A stretch of DNA of 18,918 nucleotides from assembly GCA_027489835.1 (NCBI GenBank), contig JAIXZF010000037.1:1-18918 (forward strand), in the 5' to 3' direction. This DNA comes from Hyphomicrobiales bacterium. GTDB taxonomy: Bacteria; Pseudomonadota; Alphaproteobacteria; Rhizobiales; Beijerinckiaceae. Positions 7,963 through 15,036 of this stretch are shown piece by piece (position 1 is the first letter of the stretch; each line of letters begins with the position of its first letter). A program made the translations under genes and the position numbers. The notes under the pieces are model-generated. The model was not told the origin of the DNA, ran no database searches, and was given only the letters and a program-made list of their open reading frames with translations.

Positions 7963-8000
7963 CTGTTGTCCCATGATGCGCCGCCGAGGGCGGCCAACAG
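7963..8000 (-). promoter_or_regulatory. Structured 5' leader over the rimP ribosome binding region
   Basis: On the minus strand, CTGTTG (8000-7995) can pair with CAACAG (7968-7963). Inside that stem, GCCGCC (7994-7989) and GGCGGC (7985-7980) form a perfect hairpin with a three-base loop. The GGGA likely used as the ribosome binding site falls in the unpaired part just before the second arm, and the start codon follows two bases after it. This may modulate translation of rimP. Pairing is visible; regulation is inference. Confidence 0.45.
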
Positions 8001-8022
8001 CTCGTGCAGCCTTCAGGGCAAC

Positions 8023-8054
8023 AAAAAAGAGCGGGCCGTTTCGGACCCGCTCTT
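8023..8054 (-). terminator. Intrinsic terminator (attenuator) in the rimP leader
   Basis: Read on the minus strand, AAGAGCGGG (8054-8046) pairs perfectly with CCCGCTCTT (8035-8027). Two further C-G pairs after a bulged base close a GAAAC loop, and the stem runs into a T-tract ending TTTTG (to 8022). This is a textbook Rho-independent terminator located after a promoter and before the first gene of the operon, so it should cut leader transcripts to roughly 65 nucleotides unless read through. I recall that a putative attenuator called the rimP leader has been proposed by bioinformatics for Alphaproteobacteria, which fits. Upstream GCTCT (8082-8078) could pair with AGAGC of the first arm as a short antiterminator. 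Confidence 0.82.
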
Positions 8055-8092
8055 GATCGTGGCCGTGAGGCCAAACCAGAGCTTTGACGAGC

Positions 8093-8121
8093 CATATAGG
8101 CGAAGCGCCCGGCCAGTTCAA
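8093..8121 (-). promoter_or_regulatory. Sigma70-type promoter for the rimP-nusA-infB operon
   Basis: On the minus strand, TTGAAC (8121-8116) is followed after 17 bases by TATATG (8098-8093), equivalently CTATAT with 16 bases. This is close to the TTGAC...CTATAT pattern of strong alphaproteobacterial housekeeping promoters. Transcription should start near 8085-8088, giving a leader of about 125 bases containing the terminator at 8023-8054. No other good match was noted between here and rimP. Confidence 0.65.
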
Positions 8122-8167
8122 GCCATTCGTCAGCCGCCGCCGGGGCAGCCGCCTGTGCGATCGCGCT

Positions 8168-8185
8168 AACCGACTGGTGACGGTT
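8168..8185. other. Small inverted repeat upstream of the DUF2336 gene
   Basis: AACCG (8168-8172) and CGGTT (8181-8185) are inverted arms separated by eight bases, about 40 bases before the DUF2336 start and in the divergent spacer shared with the rimP operon. It could be an operator, but the arms are short. I see no convincing -35/-10 pair for the plus-strand gene and no tRNA or other RNA gene in the 7961-8226 spacer. Confidence 0.25.
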
Positions 8186-8226
8186 GGCAGGCTAAGCTCG
8201 GGTCTGCAACAAGGCCTTCCTGATCC

Positions 8227-9282
8227 ATGACCAGCGTCAACCTCGTTCTGTCCGAGCTGGACAGCGCCATTTCCTCGCATTCCGAGGAGCAGAAGATCCG
8301 CACCGTGGCGCGGGTGACCGACATGTTCGTCAACCGGGCGGAGGCCTATGACGACGAGCAGGTCGGCGTCTTCGACGTGGTGATCGGCCGTCTCGCCTCC
8401 GGCATCGGAGCGGATGCGCGGGCGGACCTGTCCGAGCGGCTCGCCGACATCGGCAACGCTCCGCGCGGGGTGGTGCGCCAGCTCGCGCTCGACGAAATCC
8501 TGGTGGCGCGGCCCGTGCTGTCGCGCTCCGTGCTGCTCACCGAGCAGGACCTGATCGCCGTGGCCTCGACCAAGGGCCGCGACCACATGCTCGCCATCAC
8601 CGAGCGCCCGAACCTGACCGAACCTGTCACGGACTTTCTCGTGGTGAAGGGCGACCGCGTTGTTTCCCATGCGCTGGCCGTCAACGTCACCGCCCGCTTC
8701 TCGCGGCGGGGCATGAGCCTTCTGGTGACCCGCTCGATCTCGGACGAAGCGCTGCAGGCCGCGCTCGGACACCGGGTGGACATCCCGCCCGAGCTGATGT
8801 CGAACCTCGAGAGCTCCGTGCGGGACAGCGCCCGCCGCAGGCTGATGTCGCGCACCTCCTCCGGCGCCCTGCTGGTGCCGAGCCAGCCCGAGAAGGCCCC
8901 CAACACGAAGGCCCGCGACGACGCCGCCGCGGAGGTCACGAAGCTCAACGCCGCCGGAAAGCTCGACGAGGGCGCGCTCGCCGCGTTCGCCAGCGCCAAG
9001 CAGGTCGACCATGCCGTCTGCGCCATCTCGGTGATCGCGAAGATCTCCCCCGCCGCCGCCGAGCAGGGCATCGCCGGCGCGGACCGCGATGCGTGCCTGG
9101 TGATCGGCAAGGCGATGGGCTGGAGCTGGGAGACGGTGCTCGCGCTGATCGGGCTCAGGCCGGCCGGCGAGCAGCTGCCCCACATGATCGACCGCGCCCG
9201 CGCCAACTACGAGAACCTGCAGCTCGCCACCGCGCAGCGCGTGCTCCAGTTCATGCGGATCAAGGACCAGAGCGCCAAGTAG
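8227..9282 (+). CDS. DUF2336 domain-containing protein
   Basis: The 351-residue protein belongs to the DUF2336 family, found mainly in Alphaproteobacteria and without an established function. Recognisable features are the helical N-terminus (MTSVNLVLSELDSAISSHSE), EEQKIRTVARVTDMFVNRA, a central DEILVARPVLSRSVLLTEQDL stretch and the repeated helix-turn-helix-like pattern of HEAT-type proteins. No signal peptide, membrane segment or catalytic motif is visible, so a soluble helical scaffold is the best description. Residues around 205-235 are Arg/Ser/Lys-rich and likely a linker before a C-terminal helical part (about 240-351). The gene stands alone on the plus strand between two minus-strand operons and ends 18 bases from the trmB stop. 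The ATG at 8227 has only a weak upstream AAGG. Confidence 0.85.
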   Translation: MTSVNLVLSELDSAISSHSEEQKIRTVARVTDMFVNRAEAYDDEQVGVFDVVIGRLASGIGADARADLSERLADIGNAPRGVVRQLALDEILVARPVLSRSVLLTEQDLIAVASTKGRDHMLAITERPNLTEPVTDFLVVKGDRVVSHALAVNVTARFSRRGMSLLVTRSISDEALQAALGHRVDIPPELMSNLESSVRDSARRRLMSRTSSGALLVPSQPEKAPNTKARDDAAAEVTKLNAAGKLDEGALAAFASAKQVDHAVCAISVIAKISPAAAEQGIAGADRDACLVIGKAMGWSWETVLALIGLRPAGEQLPHMIDRARANYENLQLATAQRVLQFMRIKDQSAK

Positions 9283-9300
9283 CGCCCGGCCGCTCGCGCC

Positions 9301-10023
9301 TCAGCCGGCGGTCCGGACGGTGAGGATGTAGGAGGGCACCCGCCCGGCGGCGAGCGCCTTGGCCTCGTAGCGCGTCCGGACCCACCCTTCATGCGGCGAG
9401 GTCCAGTCGGCCGCGCGCGTCGCCGTCCAGGCGAGGCGGGGCTCGCGCTCGAGGCGGGCGAGCGTCCAGCCGACATAGTCGTCGATGTCCGAGGCGAATC
9501 GGAACGTCCCGCCCGCCGCAAGCGCGCGCGCGATGGCCGACAGCGTCTCGGCCGAGACGAAGCGGCGCTTGCGTTGCCGGCGCTTGGGCCAGGGATCGGG
9601 ATAGAACAGATCGACGCGCGCGAGGCCTGCGGCAGGCAGCCGGTCCAGCAGCGGCGCGGCGTCATCGGGCCAGAGGCGGATATTGGCGATGCCCTCGCGG
9701 CCGATCGCCGCGAGCATCTTGGCCATGCCGTTGACGAAGGGCTCGCAGCCGATGAAGCCGACATCGGGCTCGGCCCTCGCGGCGGCCAGAAGATGCTCCC
9801 CGCCTCCGAAGCCGATCTCGAGGCGGACCTCGCGCACGGGGGCGGCGAACAGCGCGCGCAGGTCCGGCGGCGGTTCGGCCGGCAGCGTCAGGCGCGGCAG
9901 GAGCGTCGCGAACAGGTCGGCCTGGCCGGGCCTCAGCTTCTTGGCCTTGCGCCGGCCGAAAAAGGCGCCGCCCGACCCCTCGCGGGCAGGGGCGGCGCCA
10001 GCCTCGTCAGCGCCCTCGGCCAT
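9301..10023 (-). CDS. trmB: tRNA (guanine-N7-)-methyltransferase TrmB
   Basis: TrmB uses S-adenosylmethionine to methylate G46 in the variable loop of tRNAs. The 240-residue protein has the Rossmann SAM site EIGFGGGEH (69-77), the acidic residues GCEPF (92-96) at the end of strand 2, and the family motif DLFYPDPWPKRRQRKRRF (138-155) that binds tRNA. TRYEAKA (217-223) near the C-terminus is another conserved tRNA-contact motif. Residues 1-30 form an Ala/Gly-rich extension ending in a basic GRRKAKKLRPGQ segment. The ATG overlaps the metK stop (TGATG), so its translation is probably coupled to the gene making its cofactor. It is the last gene of the right-hand operon and faces the DUF2336 gene; no T-tailed terminator is visible after it. 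Confidence 0.96.
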   Translation of the reverse strand: MAEGADEAGAAPAREGSGGAFFGRRKAKKLRPGQADLFATLLPRLTLPAEPPPDLRALFAAPVREVRLEIGFGGGEHLLAAARAEPDVGFIGCEPFVNGMAKMLAAIGREGIANIRLWPDDAAPLLDRLPAAGLARVDLFYPDPWPKRRQRKRRFVSAETLSAIARALAAGGTFRFASDIDDYVGWTLARLEREPRLAWTATRAADWTSPHEGWVRTRYEAKALAAGRVPSYILTVRTAG

Positions 10024-11234
10024 CAGGCGAGGGCGGCCTTCAGCGGCTTGACCAGATCGGTGCGCTCCCAGGAAAAGCCGCCGTCGCGCGTCGCCTTGCG
10101 GCCGAAATGGCCGTAGGCGGCGGTGCGGGCGTAGATCGCCTTGTTGAGCGCAAGATGCGTGCGGATGCCGCGCGGCGAGAGGTCCATGATCTCCGGCAGC
10201 ACCTTCTCGAGCGTGGCTTCCGTCACCTTGCCCTTGGCCGTGCCGTGCAGGTCGACATAGACCGAGAGCGGCTTGGAGACGCCGATGGCGTAGGAGAGCT
10301 GGATGGTGCAGCGGTCGGCCACGCCGGCCGCGACCACGTTCTTGGCGAGATAGCGCGCCGCGTAGGCCGCCGAACGGTCGACCTTGGTCGGATCCTTGCC
10401 CGAGAAGGCGCCGCCGCCATGGGGAGCCGCGCCGCCATAGGTGTCGACGATGATCTTGCGGCCGGTGAGGCCGGCGTCGCCGTCGGGCCCGCCGATGACG
10501 AAGGCGCCCGTCGGGTTGACGTGCCAGACGGTGTCCTTGGTGATCCAGCCCTCGGGCAGGGTCTCGCGGATGATCGGCTCGACGATCTTCTGCACGTCCC
10601 TGGAGCTGAGCTTGGCGTCGAGATGCTGGGTGGAGAGCACGATCTGGGTCACGCCGACGGCCTTGCCGTCCTCGTAGCGCACCGTGACCTGGCTCTTGGC
10701 GTCGGGGCCGAGCTTCTCGCAGCCGCGCTCGCCCTTGTGGCGGAGCGCCGACAGCACCTCGAGGATCTTGTGGGAGTAGTAGATCGGGGCCGGCATCAGC
10801 TCGGGCGTCTCGCGGCAGGCATAGCCGAACATGATGCCCTGGTCGCCCGCGCCCTCGTCCTTGTTGCCGGAAGCGTCGACGCCCTGGGCGATATGGGCCG
10901 ACTGCGGGTGCAGCAGCACGTCGATCTTGGCCGTCTTCCAGTGGAAGCCGGCCTGCTCGTAGCCGATGGCGCGGATCGCCTTGCGGGCGGCGCTCTTCAC
11001 CTTCGACTTCATGGCCTTCTCGTCGAGCGAGGTGCGGACCTCGCCGGCGATGACGACGCGGTTGGTGGTGGCCAGCGTCTCGCAGGCCACGCGGACATGG
11101 CTCGCATCCATGCCGGACTTGGCCGCCTCGCGGAAGAACAGGTCGACGACCTCGTCGGAAATCCGGTCGCAGACCTTGTCGGGATGGCCCTCGGAGACCG
11201 ATTCACTGGTGAAAAGATAGCTCGAACGGGCCAC
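10023..11234 (-). CDS. metK: S-adenosylmethionine synthetase MetK
   Basis: MetK makes S-adenosylmethionine from methionine and ATP, feeding methyltransferases such as TrmB and radical-SAM enzymes such as MiaB. The chosen GTG start at 11234 gives 403 residues, the family length. It is preceded by AGAGGA six bases upstream, a strong ribosome binding site, and the protein begins ARSSYLFTSESVSEGHPDK after the initiator. The frame remains open to 11351, but the extra 39 residues are not family-like and would overlap the promoter. Key motifs are GHPDK (16-20), GAGDQGIMFGYA (128-139) and GGGAFSGKDPTKVDRSAAY (273-291), covering ATP, metal and phosphate binding. Short insertions at about 165-180 resemble other alphaproteobacterial MetKs. 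A 174-base spacer separates it from the XRE regulator gene. Confidence 0.97.
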   Translation of the reverse strand: MARSSYLFTSESVSEGHPDKVCDRISDEVVDLFFREAAKSGMDASHVRVACETLATTNRVVIAGEVRTSLDEKAMKSKVKSAARKAIRAIGYEQAGFHWKTAKIDVLLHPQSAHIAQGVDASGNKDEGAGDQGIMFGYACRETPELMPAPIYYSHKILEVLSALRHKGERGCEKLGPDAKSQVTVRYEDGKAVGVTQIVLSTQHLDAKLSSRDVQKIVEPIIRETLPEGWITKDTVWHVNPTGAFVIGGPDGDAGLTGRKIIVDTYGGAAPHGGGAFSGKDPTKVDRSAAYAARYLAKNVVAAGVADRCTIQLSYAIGVSKPLSVYVDLHGTAKGKVTEATLEKVLPEIMDLSPRGIRTHLALNKAIYARTAAYGHFGRKATRDGGFSWERTDLVKPLKAALA

Positions 11235-11316
11235 GGGGCGTCCTCTGTTCTGGTCGGTTGGCTGTGACGGTAGGCAGGCGTTGAAGCGGGCTCGCGACAG
11301 GGCGCGATGGCGCGGG

Positions 11317-11345
11317 CTTCTGCCAGCGGAACGCTCCGGCGTCAA
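11317..11345 (-). promoter_or_regulatory. Possible metK promoter
   Basis: TTGACG (11345-11340, minus strand) is followed after 17 bases by CAGAAG (11322-11317). The -35 hexamer is good and extended by CT before it; the -10 is poor (three of six). A start near 11310 would give a metK leader of about 75 bases. The 174-base spacer before metK, unlike the overlapping genes elsewhere in this block, supports a separate promoter. I see no recognisable SAM riboswitch in the leader. Confidence 0.4.
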
Positions 11346-11369
11346 GCGCATGATCGGATAATCGGACGT

Positions 11370-11389
11370 TCGTTCGTCGTGGCGAACGA
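11370..11389. promoter_or_regulatory. Dyad upstream of metK, candidate operator
   Basis: TCGTTCG (11370-11376) and CGAACGA (11383-11389) are perfect 7-base inverted arms with a 6-base spacer, centred about 35 bases upstream of the metK -35 candidate and 20 bases after the XRE gene stop. Size and symmetry suit a dimeric HTH regulator, and such a regulator is encoded next door. A GC palindrome CCGGGCCCGG lies beside it (11392-11401). Function is inferred. Confidence 0.4.
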
Positions 11390-11408
11390 CGCCGGGCCCG
11401 GTGGTGGG

Positions 11409-11840
11409 TCAGCCCGCGGCTGCCTTGCCGGGCGGCGTCGCGGCCAGCGACTCGACCAGGTCGATCAGCCGCCGGCGCACCTGGGGATCCTCGATACGGA
11501 CGAAGGCCCGGGTGAGCTGCACGCCCTCGGAGGTCGACATGAAGTCGGAGACGAGGCTGGGCTGCGGCATCTCGGCGAGGCCGGTCGCGCCGACATCGCC
11601 CGAAGGGGCGCCGTCGAAAAAGAACTCGACCGGCACGCCGAGGATCTTGGCGATCTGCTGCAGCCGGCTCGCGCCGATGCGGTTGGCGCCCTTCTCGTAT
11701 TTCTGGATCTGCTGGAAGGTGATGCCGAGGGCGTCGCCGAGACGCTCCTGGCTCATGCTCACGAGAAGGCGGCGCATCCTCACCCGGGCGCCGACATGGC
11801 GGTCGATCGGATTCGGCACCTTTTTCGGCAAGACGGACAT
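11409..11840 (-). CDS. XRE-family helix-turn-helix transcriptional regulator
   Basis: The 143-residue protein carries one Cro/CI-type HTH domain (about 15-75): VGARVRMRRLLVSMSQERLG, then the recognition segment ITFQQIQKYEKGANRI, and RLQQIAKILGVPVEFFF closing the domain. The C-terminal half (80-143) has a helical segment, EDPQVRRRLIDLVESLAA, probably used for dimerisation. Similar small regulators sit between lnt and metK in other Rhizobiales, which suggests a conserved local role, possibly control of metK or of its own operon; this is inference. It follows lnt by 57 bases, with AGGGA in front of the ATG, and precedes metK by 174 bases. No ligand or specific target can be read from the sequence. 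Confidence 0.88.
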   Translation of the reverse strand: MSVLPKKVPNPIDRHVGARVRMRRLLVSMSQERLGDALGITFQQIQKYEKGANRIGASRLQQIAKILGVPVEFFFDGAPSGDVGATGLAEMPQPSLVSDFMSTSEGVQLTRAFVRIEDPQVRRRLIDLVESLAATPPGKAAAG

Positions 11841-11897
11841 CTACGGGCGTTCCCTAAGGTTCTCGATCGCGAGTGCCGGCCCGCCGTCCGGGTCGCC

Positions 11898-13517
11898 TCA
11901 CTGCGTGGCTGCCCGGCGTCGCCTCGGACGAGCCGCCGCGGCGAGCCCCAGGCACATGACGAGCATCGACCCGGCAAGCAGGTTGCCGGTTCGCGAAAAG
12001 GTTGTAGGGCCGATCGCCTGCGGAAGTCCAGTGTCCAGCACGCCATCCACGCCGAGCGGCAGCTCGCCGATGACGCGGCCATACGCATCGGCCACGAGGG
12101 ACACGCCGTTGTTCGCAGCGCGGATGAGGGGCAGCCCCTCCTCGACAGCGCGCAGACGCGCCTGCGCCGCATGCTGGTGAGGGCCGGGCGTGAGGCCGAA
12201 CCAGGCATCGTTGGTGACATTGAGCAGGAGCCCCGGCCGCGTGCCGCCCTCCGGCATCATGGCGCCCGGGAAGATCGCCTCGTAGCAGATGCTGGCGGCG
12301 ACCGGCGGCAGGCCGGGGATGGCGAGCGGGCGGCGCACTTGAGCGGGGGTGAACCCTCCCGGAATCGCCACGAAGGCCGTCAGCCCGAGCCCGCTCAGGG
12401 CGCCGGCGAAGGGGGCCGGCAGATACTCGCCGAAGGGAACGAGATGGGCCTTGTCGTAGGAGGCGACGATGCCCCCCGTCTTGGTGACGACCTGGATCGC
12501 GTTGAAGATCGGCGGGTTGGCCTCGCCGGGCAGGGGCTCGCCGGCCCGGGCGGCGCCGGTCACCAGCGTGGCGCCAGGGGGAAGCGCGGCGGCAATGAGC
12601 TGCAGCGCCTGGGGTGAGCGCCCGAGAAGGAAGGGGAAGGCCGATTCCGGCCAGACGAGATGGGTGACATCCTGCAGGCCGAGCGTGCGCGGCGACGTCG
12701 CCTTGTCCGACAGGGCCAAGTAGCGCTGCAGGATCTCGCGGCCCTTCTCAGGCCTGAACTTGTCGTCCTGAGGAAGGTTGGGCTGCATGATCCGCAGCTT
12801 CACCCCGGCGACGAGCGGGCTCGGCTGGGCGGGGAGGCGCGACCAGCCGAACAGCGCCATGGCTCCGAGGAGGCCCAGCGCCCCGGCCGGCACGAGGAGG
12901 CGTAAGCGTCGTCCCGGCAGCGTGAGCGCAACCGCGGGGGCCGCCGCCAGCACGATGGCGATGAGCGTCAGGCCGTTGAGGCCGACCAGCGAGGCCGTCT
13001 GCGCGAGATGAAGGTTTCCAGCGAGGGCCTGACCCCAGGCGTTCCACGGAAAGCCGGTGAAAATCGTGCCCCGCGCCCATTCTGCCAGCCCGAGCGCACT
13101 GGCAAGGGCTGCGAGCCGCCCGGCGCCTTGGCTCCAGAGCGCGCGCGCCAGCGCGAAGCCGGCGGCGGTGAACAGGGCGAGGCCGGCCGGCAGACCGAGC
13201 ACGCCGAGCGGCATCGCCCAGGCGAACTTGTCGGCCTCGACCAGGAAGGCAGCGCCCAGCCACCACAGACCGGCCAGGTAATAGCCGAAGCCCCACCACC
13301 AGCCATCGACCGCCGCCGCGAAGGCGACGCCGAGACGCGAGCGGGCCGCGACGCCGTCGATGAGCCAGACGGCGATGGAGAAGGGGACGACGAGCAGCGG
13401 CCAGAGCCCGAAGGGCGCGAACGCCAGGGCGCCCACGGCGCCGCCCGCGAAGGCCAGGGCCCGTCGACGCCAGCCCCAGCTCAGCATGACGGCCTCGGCC
13501 GGCCATGGCGCACTCAT
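11898..13517 (-). CDS. lnt: Apolipoprotein N-acyltransferase Lnt
   Basis: Lnt is an inner-membrane enzyme that adds the third acyl chain to the N-terminal cysteine of lipoproteins, needed for their export to the outer membrane. The 539-residue protein has several hydrophobic segments in residues 18-225, then a periplasmic nitrilase-like domain (about 238-490) and a last membrane segment near 505-528 followed by a basic tail (RPRRRR). The catalytic triad is visible: Glu291 in VWPESAFPF, Lys356 in YDKAHLVPFGEYLP and Cys411 in ASICYEAIFPG. The ATG overlaps the preceding stop as ATGA, which supports it over an internal ATG ten codons later. The position after ybeX matches the enterobacterial cluster. 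Confidence 0.97.
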   Translation of the reverse strand: MSAPWPAEAVMLSWGWRRRALAFAGGAVGALAFAPFGLWPLLVVPFSIAVWLIDGVAARSRLGVAFAAAVDGWWWGFGYYLAGLWWLGAAFLVEADKFAWAMPLGVLGLPAGLALFTAAGFALARALWSQGAGRLAALASALGLAEWARGTIFTGFPWNAWGQALAGNLHLAQTASLVGLNGLTLIAIVLAAAPAVALTLPGRRLRLLVPAGALGLLGAMALFGWSRLPAQPSPLVAGVKLRIMQPNLPQDDKFRPEKGREILQRYLALSDKATSPRTLGLQDVTHLVWPESAFPFLLGRSPQALQLIAAALPPGATLVTGAARAGEPLPGEANPPIFNAIQVVTKTGGIVASYDKAHLVPFGEYLPAPFAGALSGLGLTAFVAIPGGFTPAQVRRPLAIPGLPPVAASICYEAIFPGAMMPEGGTRPGLLLNVTNDAWFGLTPGPHQHAAQARLRAVEEGLPLIRAANNGVSLVADAYGRVIGELPLGVDGVLDTGLPQAIGPTTFSRTGNLLAGSMLVMCLGLAAAARPRRRRAATQ

Positions 13518-14512
13518 CCGGACGCGTCCCGGCCCGGCGTCCCTGGCCCGCCATCATCCGCCACGGCCGAGGGGCGGTGGATGCGCAGGCGCTTGATCCG
13601 GCGCGGATCGGCGTCGAGCACCTCGAATTCCAGGCCGCCAGGACCCTTGACGAGCTCGCCGCGGGCAGGCACGCGGCCGATCAGGCTGACGATGAGTCCG
13701 CCAAGCGTGTCGACATCCTCCGCCTGCCGGGCCGAGAGCAGGTCGACGCCCAGCGCCGCCGAAATATCCTCGAGCGGCACGCGCGCGTCGGCGACGACGC
13801 GGCCGTCGTTCAGCCGCGTGATGCCGGTGCCCTGGGCCTCGTCGTGCTCGTCCTCGATGTCGCCGACCACGATCTCGACCAGATCCTCGATCGAGACGAG
13901 GCCATCCGTGCCGCCATACTCGTCGATGACGAGCGCCATGTGGGTCCGCGTGGCCTGCATCCTGACGAGCAGGTCCACCGCCGGCATCGAGGCGGGCACG
14001 TAAAGCACGGGCCTGAGGATGCGGGCGCTGGCGAGCTTGGCCGAGAGGTCGACCGCGCCGAGGTCCGGCCCGGCGGGCTCGCCCCCGGCCTTGCGGCGGC
14101 GACGGCGGCTCGCCTCGGCGCGGGCGGCGAGGAAATCGAGGAAGTCGCGGATGTGGACCATGCCGCGCGGGTCGTCGAGCGATTCGCCATAGACGGGCAG
14201 GCGCGAATGACCGGCCGTGCGGAACAGGCTGAGCAGCTCGCCCAGCGAGATCTCCGACGGCGCGGCGACGATGTCGGCGCGCGGGATGAGCACGTCGGCG
14301 ACGCGTTTGGTGCGCAGGCTGAGCACGTTGGAGAGCATCACGCGCTCCTGCGGCGTCAGCTCGGCGTCCCGGCCGTTCTGCGCCAGCGCGCCCTCGATCT
14401 CGTCGCGGAGGGAAGGCCCCCCCTTGAGCCGGAGGGCGGCGAGCAGGCGGGCGATCACACCGGAGGAGGACTGGCTGGGTCGGTCGCTGCTGGGTCGACT
14501 GTCGTCGGTCAT
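13514..14512 (-). CDS. ybeX: CBS-domain CorC/HlyC-family protein (YbeX-like)
   Basis: This 332-residue soluble protein has two CBS domains (about 74-130 and 162-220) and a C-terminal CorC_HlyC domain (about 236-314). Landmarks are VMLSNVLSLRTKRVADVLIPR, HSRLPVYGESLDDPRGMVHI and ALVIDEYGGTDGLVSIEDLVE. It lacks the DUF21 membrane domain of larger relatives, so it matches the CorC/YbeX type. E. coli YbeX has been linked to magnesium efflux and more recently to ribosome metabolism; databases often call such proteins hemolysins, for which nothing here argues. An insertion with a run of arginines lies between the CBS domains (131-158). The ATG at 14512 is preferred; a TTG at 14551 that overlaps the ybeY stop is possible but gives an unlikely N-terminus. 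Confidence 0.9.
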   Translation of the reverse strand: MTDDSRPSSDRPSQSSSGVIARLLAALRLKGGPSLRDEIEGALAQNGRDAELTPQERVMLSNVLSLRTKRVADVLIPRADIVAAPSEISLGELLSLFRTAGHSRLPVYGESLDDPRGMVHIRDFLDFLAARAEASRRRRRKAGGEPAGPDLGAVDLSAKLASARILRPVLYVPASMPAVDLLVRMQATRTHMALVIDEYGGTDGLVSIEDLVEIVVGDIEDEHDEAQGTGITRLNDGRVVADARVPLEDISAALGVDLLSARQAEDVDTLGGLIVSLIGRVPARGELVKGPGGLEFEVLDADPRRIKRLRIHRPSAVADDGGPGTPGRDASG

Positions 14513-14547
14513 GGCTGTGGGGGAATGATGGCAAGCGGCGCGCGGCG

Positions 14548-15036
14548 TCAAGCCTTATCGGCATAGGGGTCGGCGACCCCGAGGCTCGCCAGGATGGCGC
14601 GCTCGCGGCTTTCCATGCGCTCGGCCTCCGCGTCGTCGAGATGATCGTAGCCCAGAAGGTGCAGGAAGCCGTGCACGACGAGATGGACGAGATGGTCGTC
14701 CACTGACTTGCCCTCGTCGGCCGCCTCGCGCTCCACCGTCTCGCGGGCGAGCGCGATGTCGCCCAGCATCGGCGCGGTCGGCAGTTCGGAGGGCCGGACG
14801 GCAGGAAAGGACAGCACGTTGGTGGGCTTGTCCTGCCCGCGCCAGCTCGCGTTGAGCGAGCGGACGGTGGCGTCGTCGGTGAGCAGGATGCTGACCTCGG
14901 CGCCGGGCCGCAGGCAAACCTCGGCCATGCCCGCAGCGGCATCCACCACGTCGGCGAGGCGCCTCTCGAGGTCGGGAAGCGCCGACCAGCCTTCGCTCTC
15001 GACCGACACGTCGGTCTGAAGCCGCGCTGGCGTCAC
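14548..15036 (-). CDS. ybeY: Endoribonuclease / rRNA maturation factor YbeY
   Basis: YbeY is a zinc-dependent single-strand endoribonuclease involved in 16S rRNA 3'-end maturation and 70S quality control. The 162-residue protein contains the metal site HGFLHLLGYDH (122-132), with His122, His126 and His132 as zinc ligands, and the conserved upstream stretch LNASWRGQDKPTNVLSFPA (61-79), including the basic residue of the active-site cleft. LGDIALA (91-97) is also typical. The initiation codon is GTG, overlapping the phoH stop as GTGA, so translation is coupled. Its neighbours phoH and ybeX are the same as in E. coli. Confidence 0.96.
   Translation of the reverse strand: MTPARLQTDVSVESEGWSALPDLERRLADVVDAAAGMAEVCLRPGAEVSILLTDDATVRSLNASWRGQDKPTNVLSFPAVRPSELPTAPMLGDIALARETVEREAADEGKSVDDHLVHLVVHGFLHLLGYDHLDDAEAERMESRERAILASLGVADPYADKA

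Noticed and set aside
7961..8095. Longer RimP starting at 8095
   Set aside because: The extra 45 codons run through the terminator hairpin and into the promoter -10, and lack resemblance to RimP.
7961..8226. Initiator tRNA or other tRNA gene upstream of rimP, as in enterobacteria
   Set aside because: No cloverleaf, T-arm GTTCRA or CCA end could be made out; the clear hairpin is a terminator.
11235..11408. SAM riboswitch in front of metK
   Set aside because: I could not find the SAM-I or SAM-II conserved cores or pseudoknot in the 174-base spacer; only a promoter candidate and a dyad are visible.
13514..14512. Hemolysin / virulence factor call for the CBS protein
   Set aside because: The hemolysin label is a historical annotation; domain content and the ybeY-lnt neighbourhood fit a YbeX/CorC-type protein.
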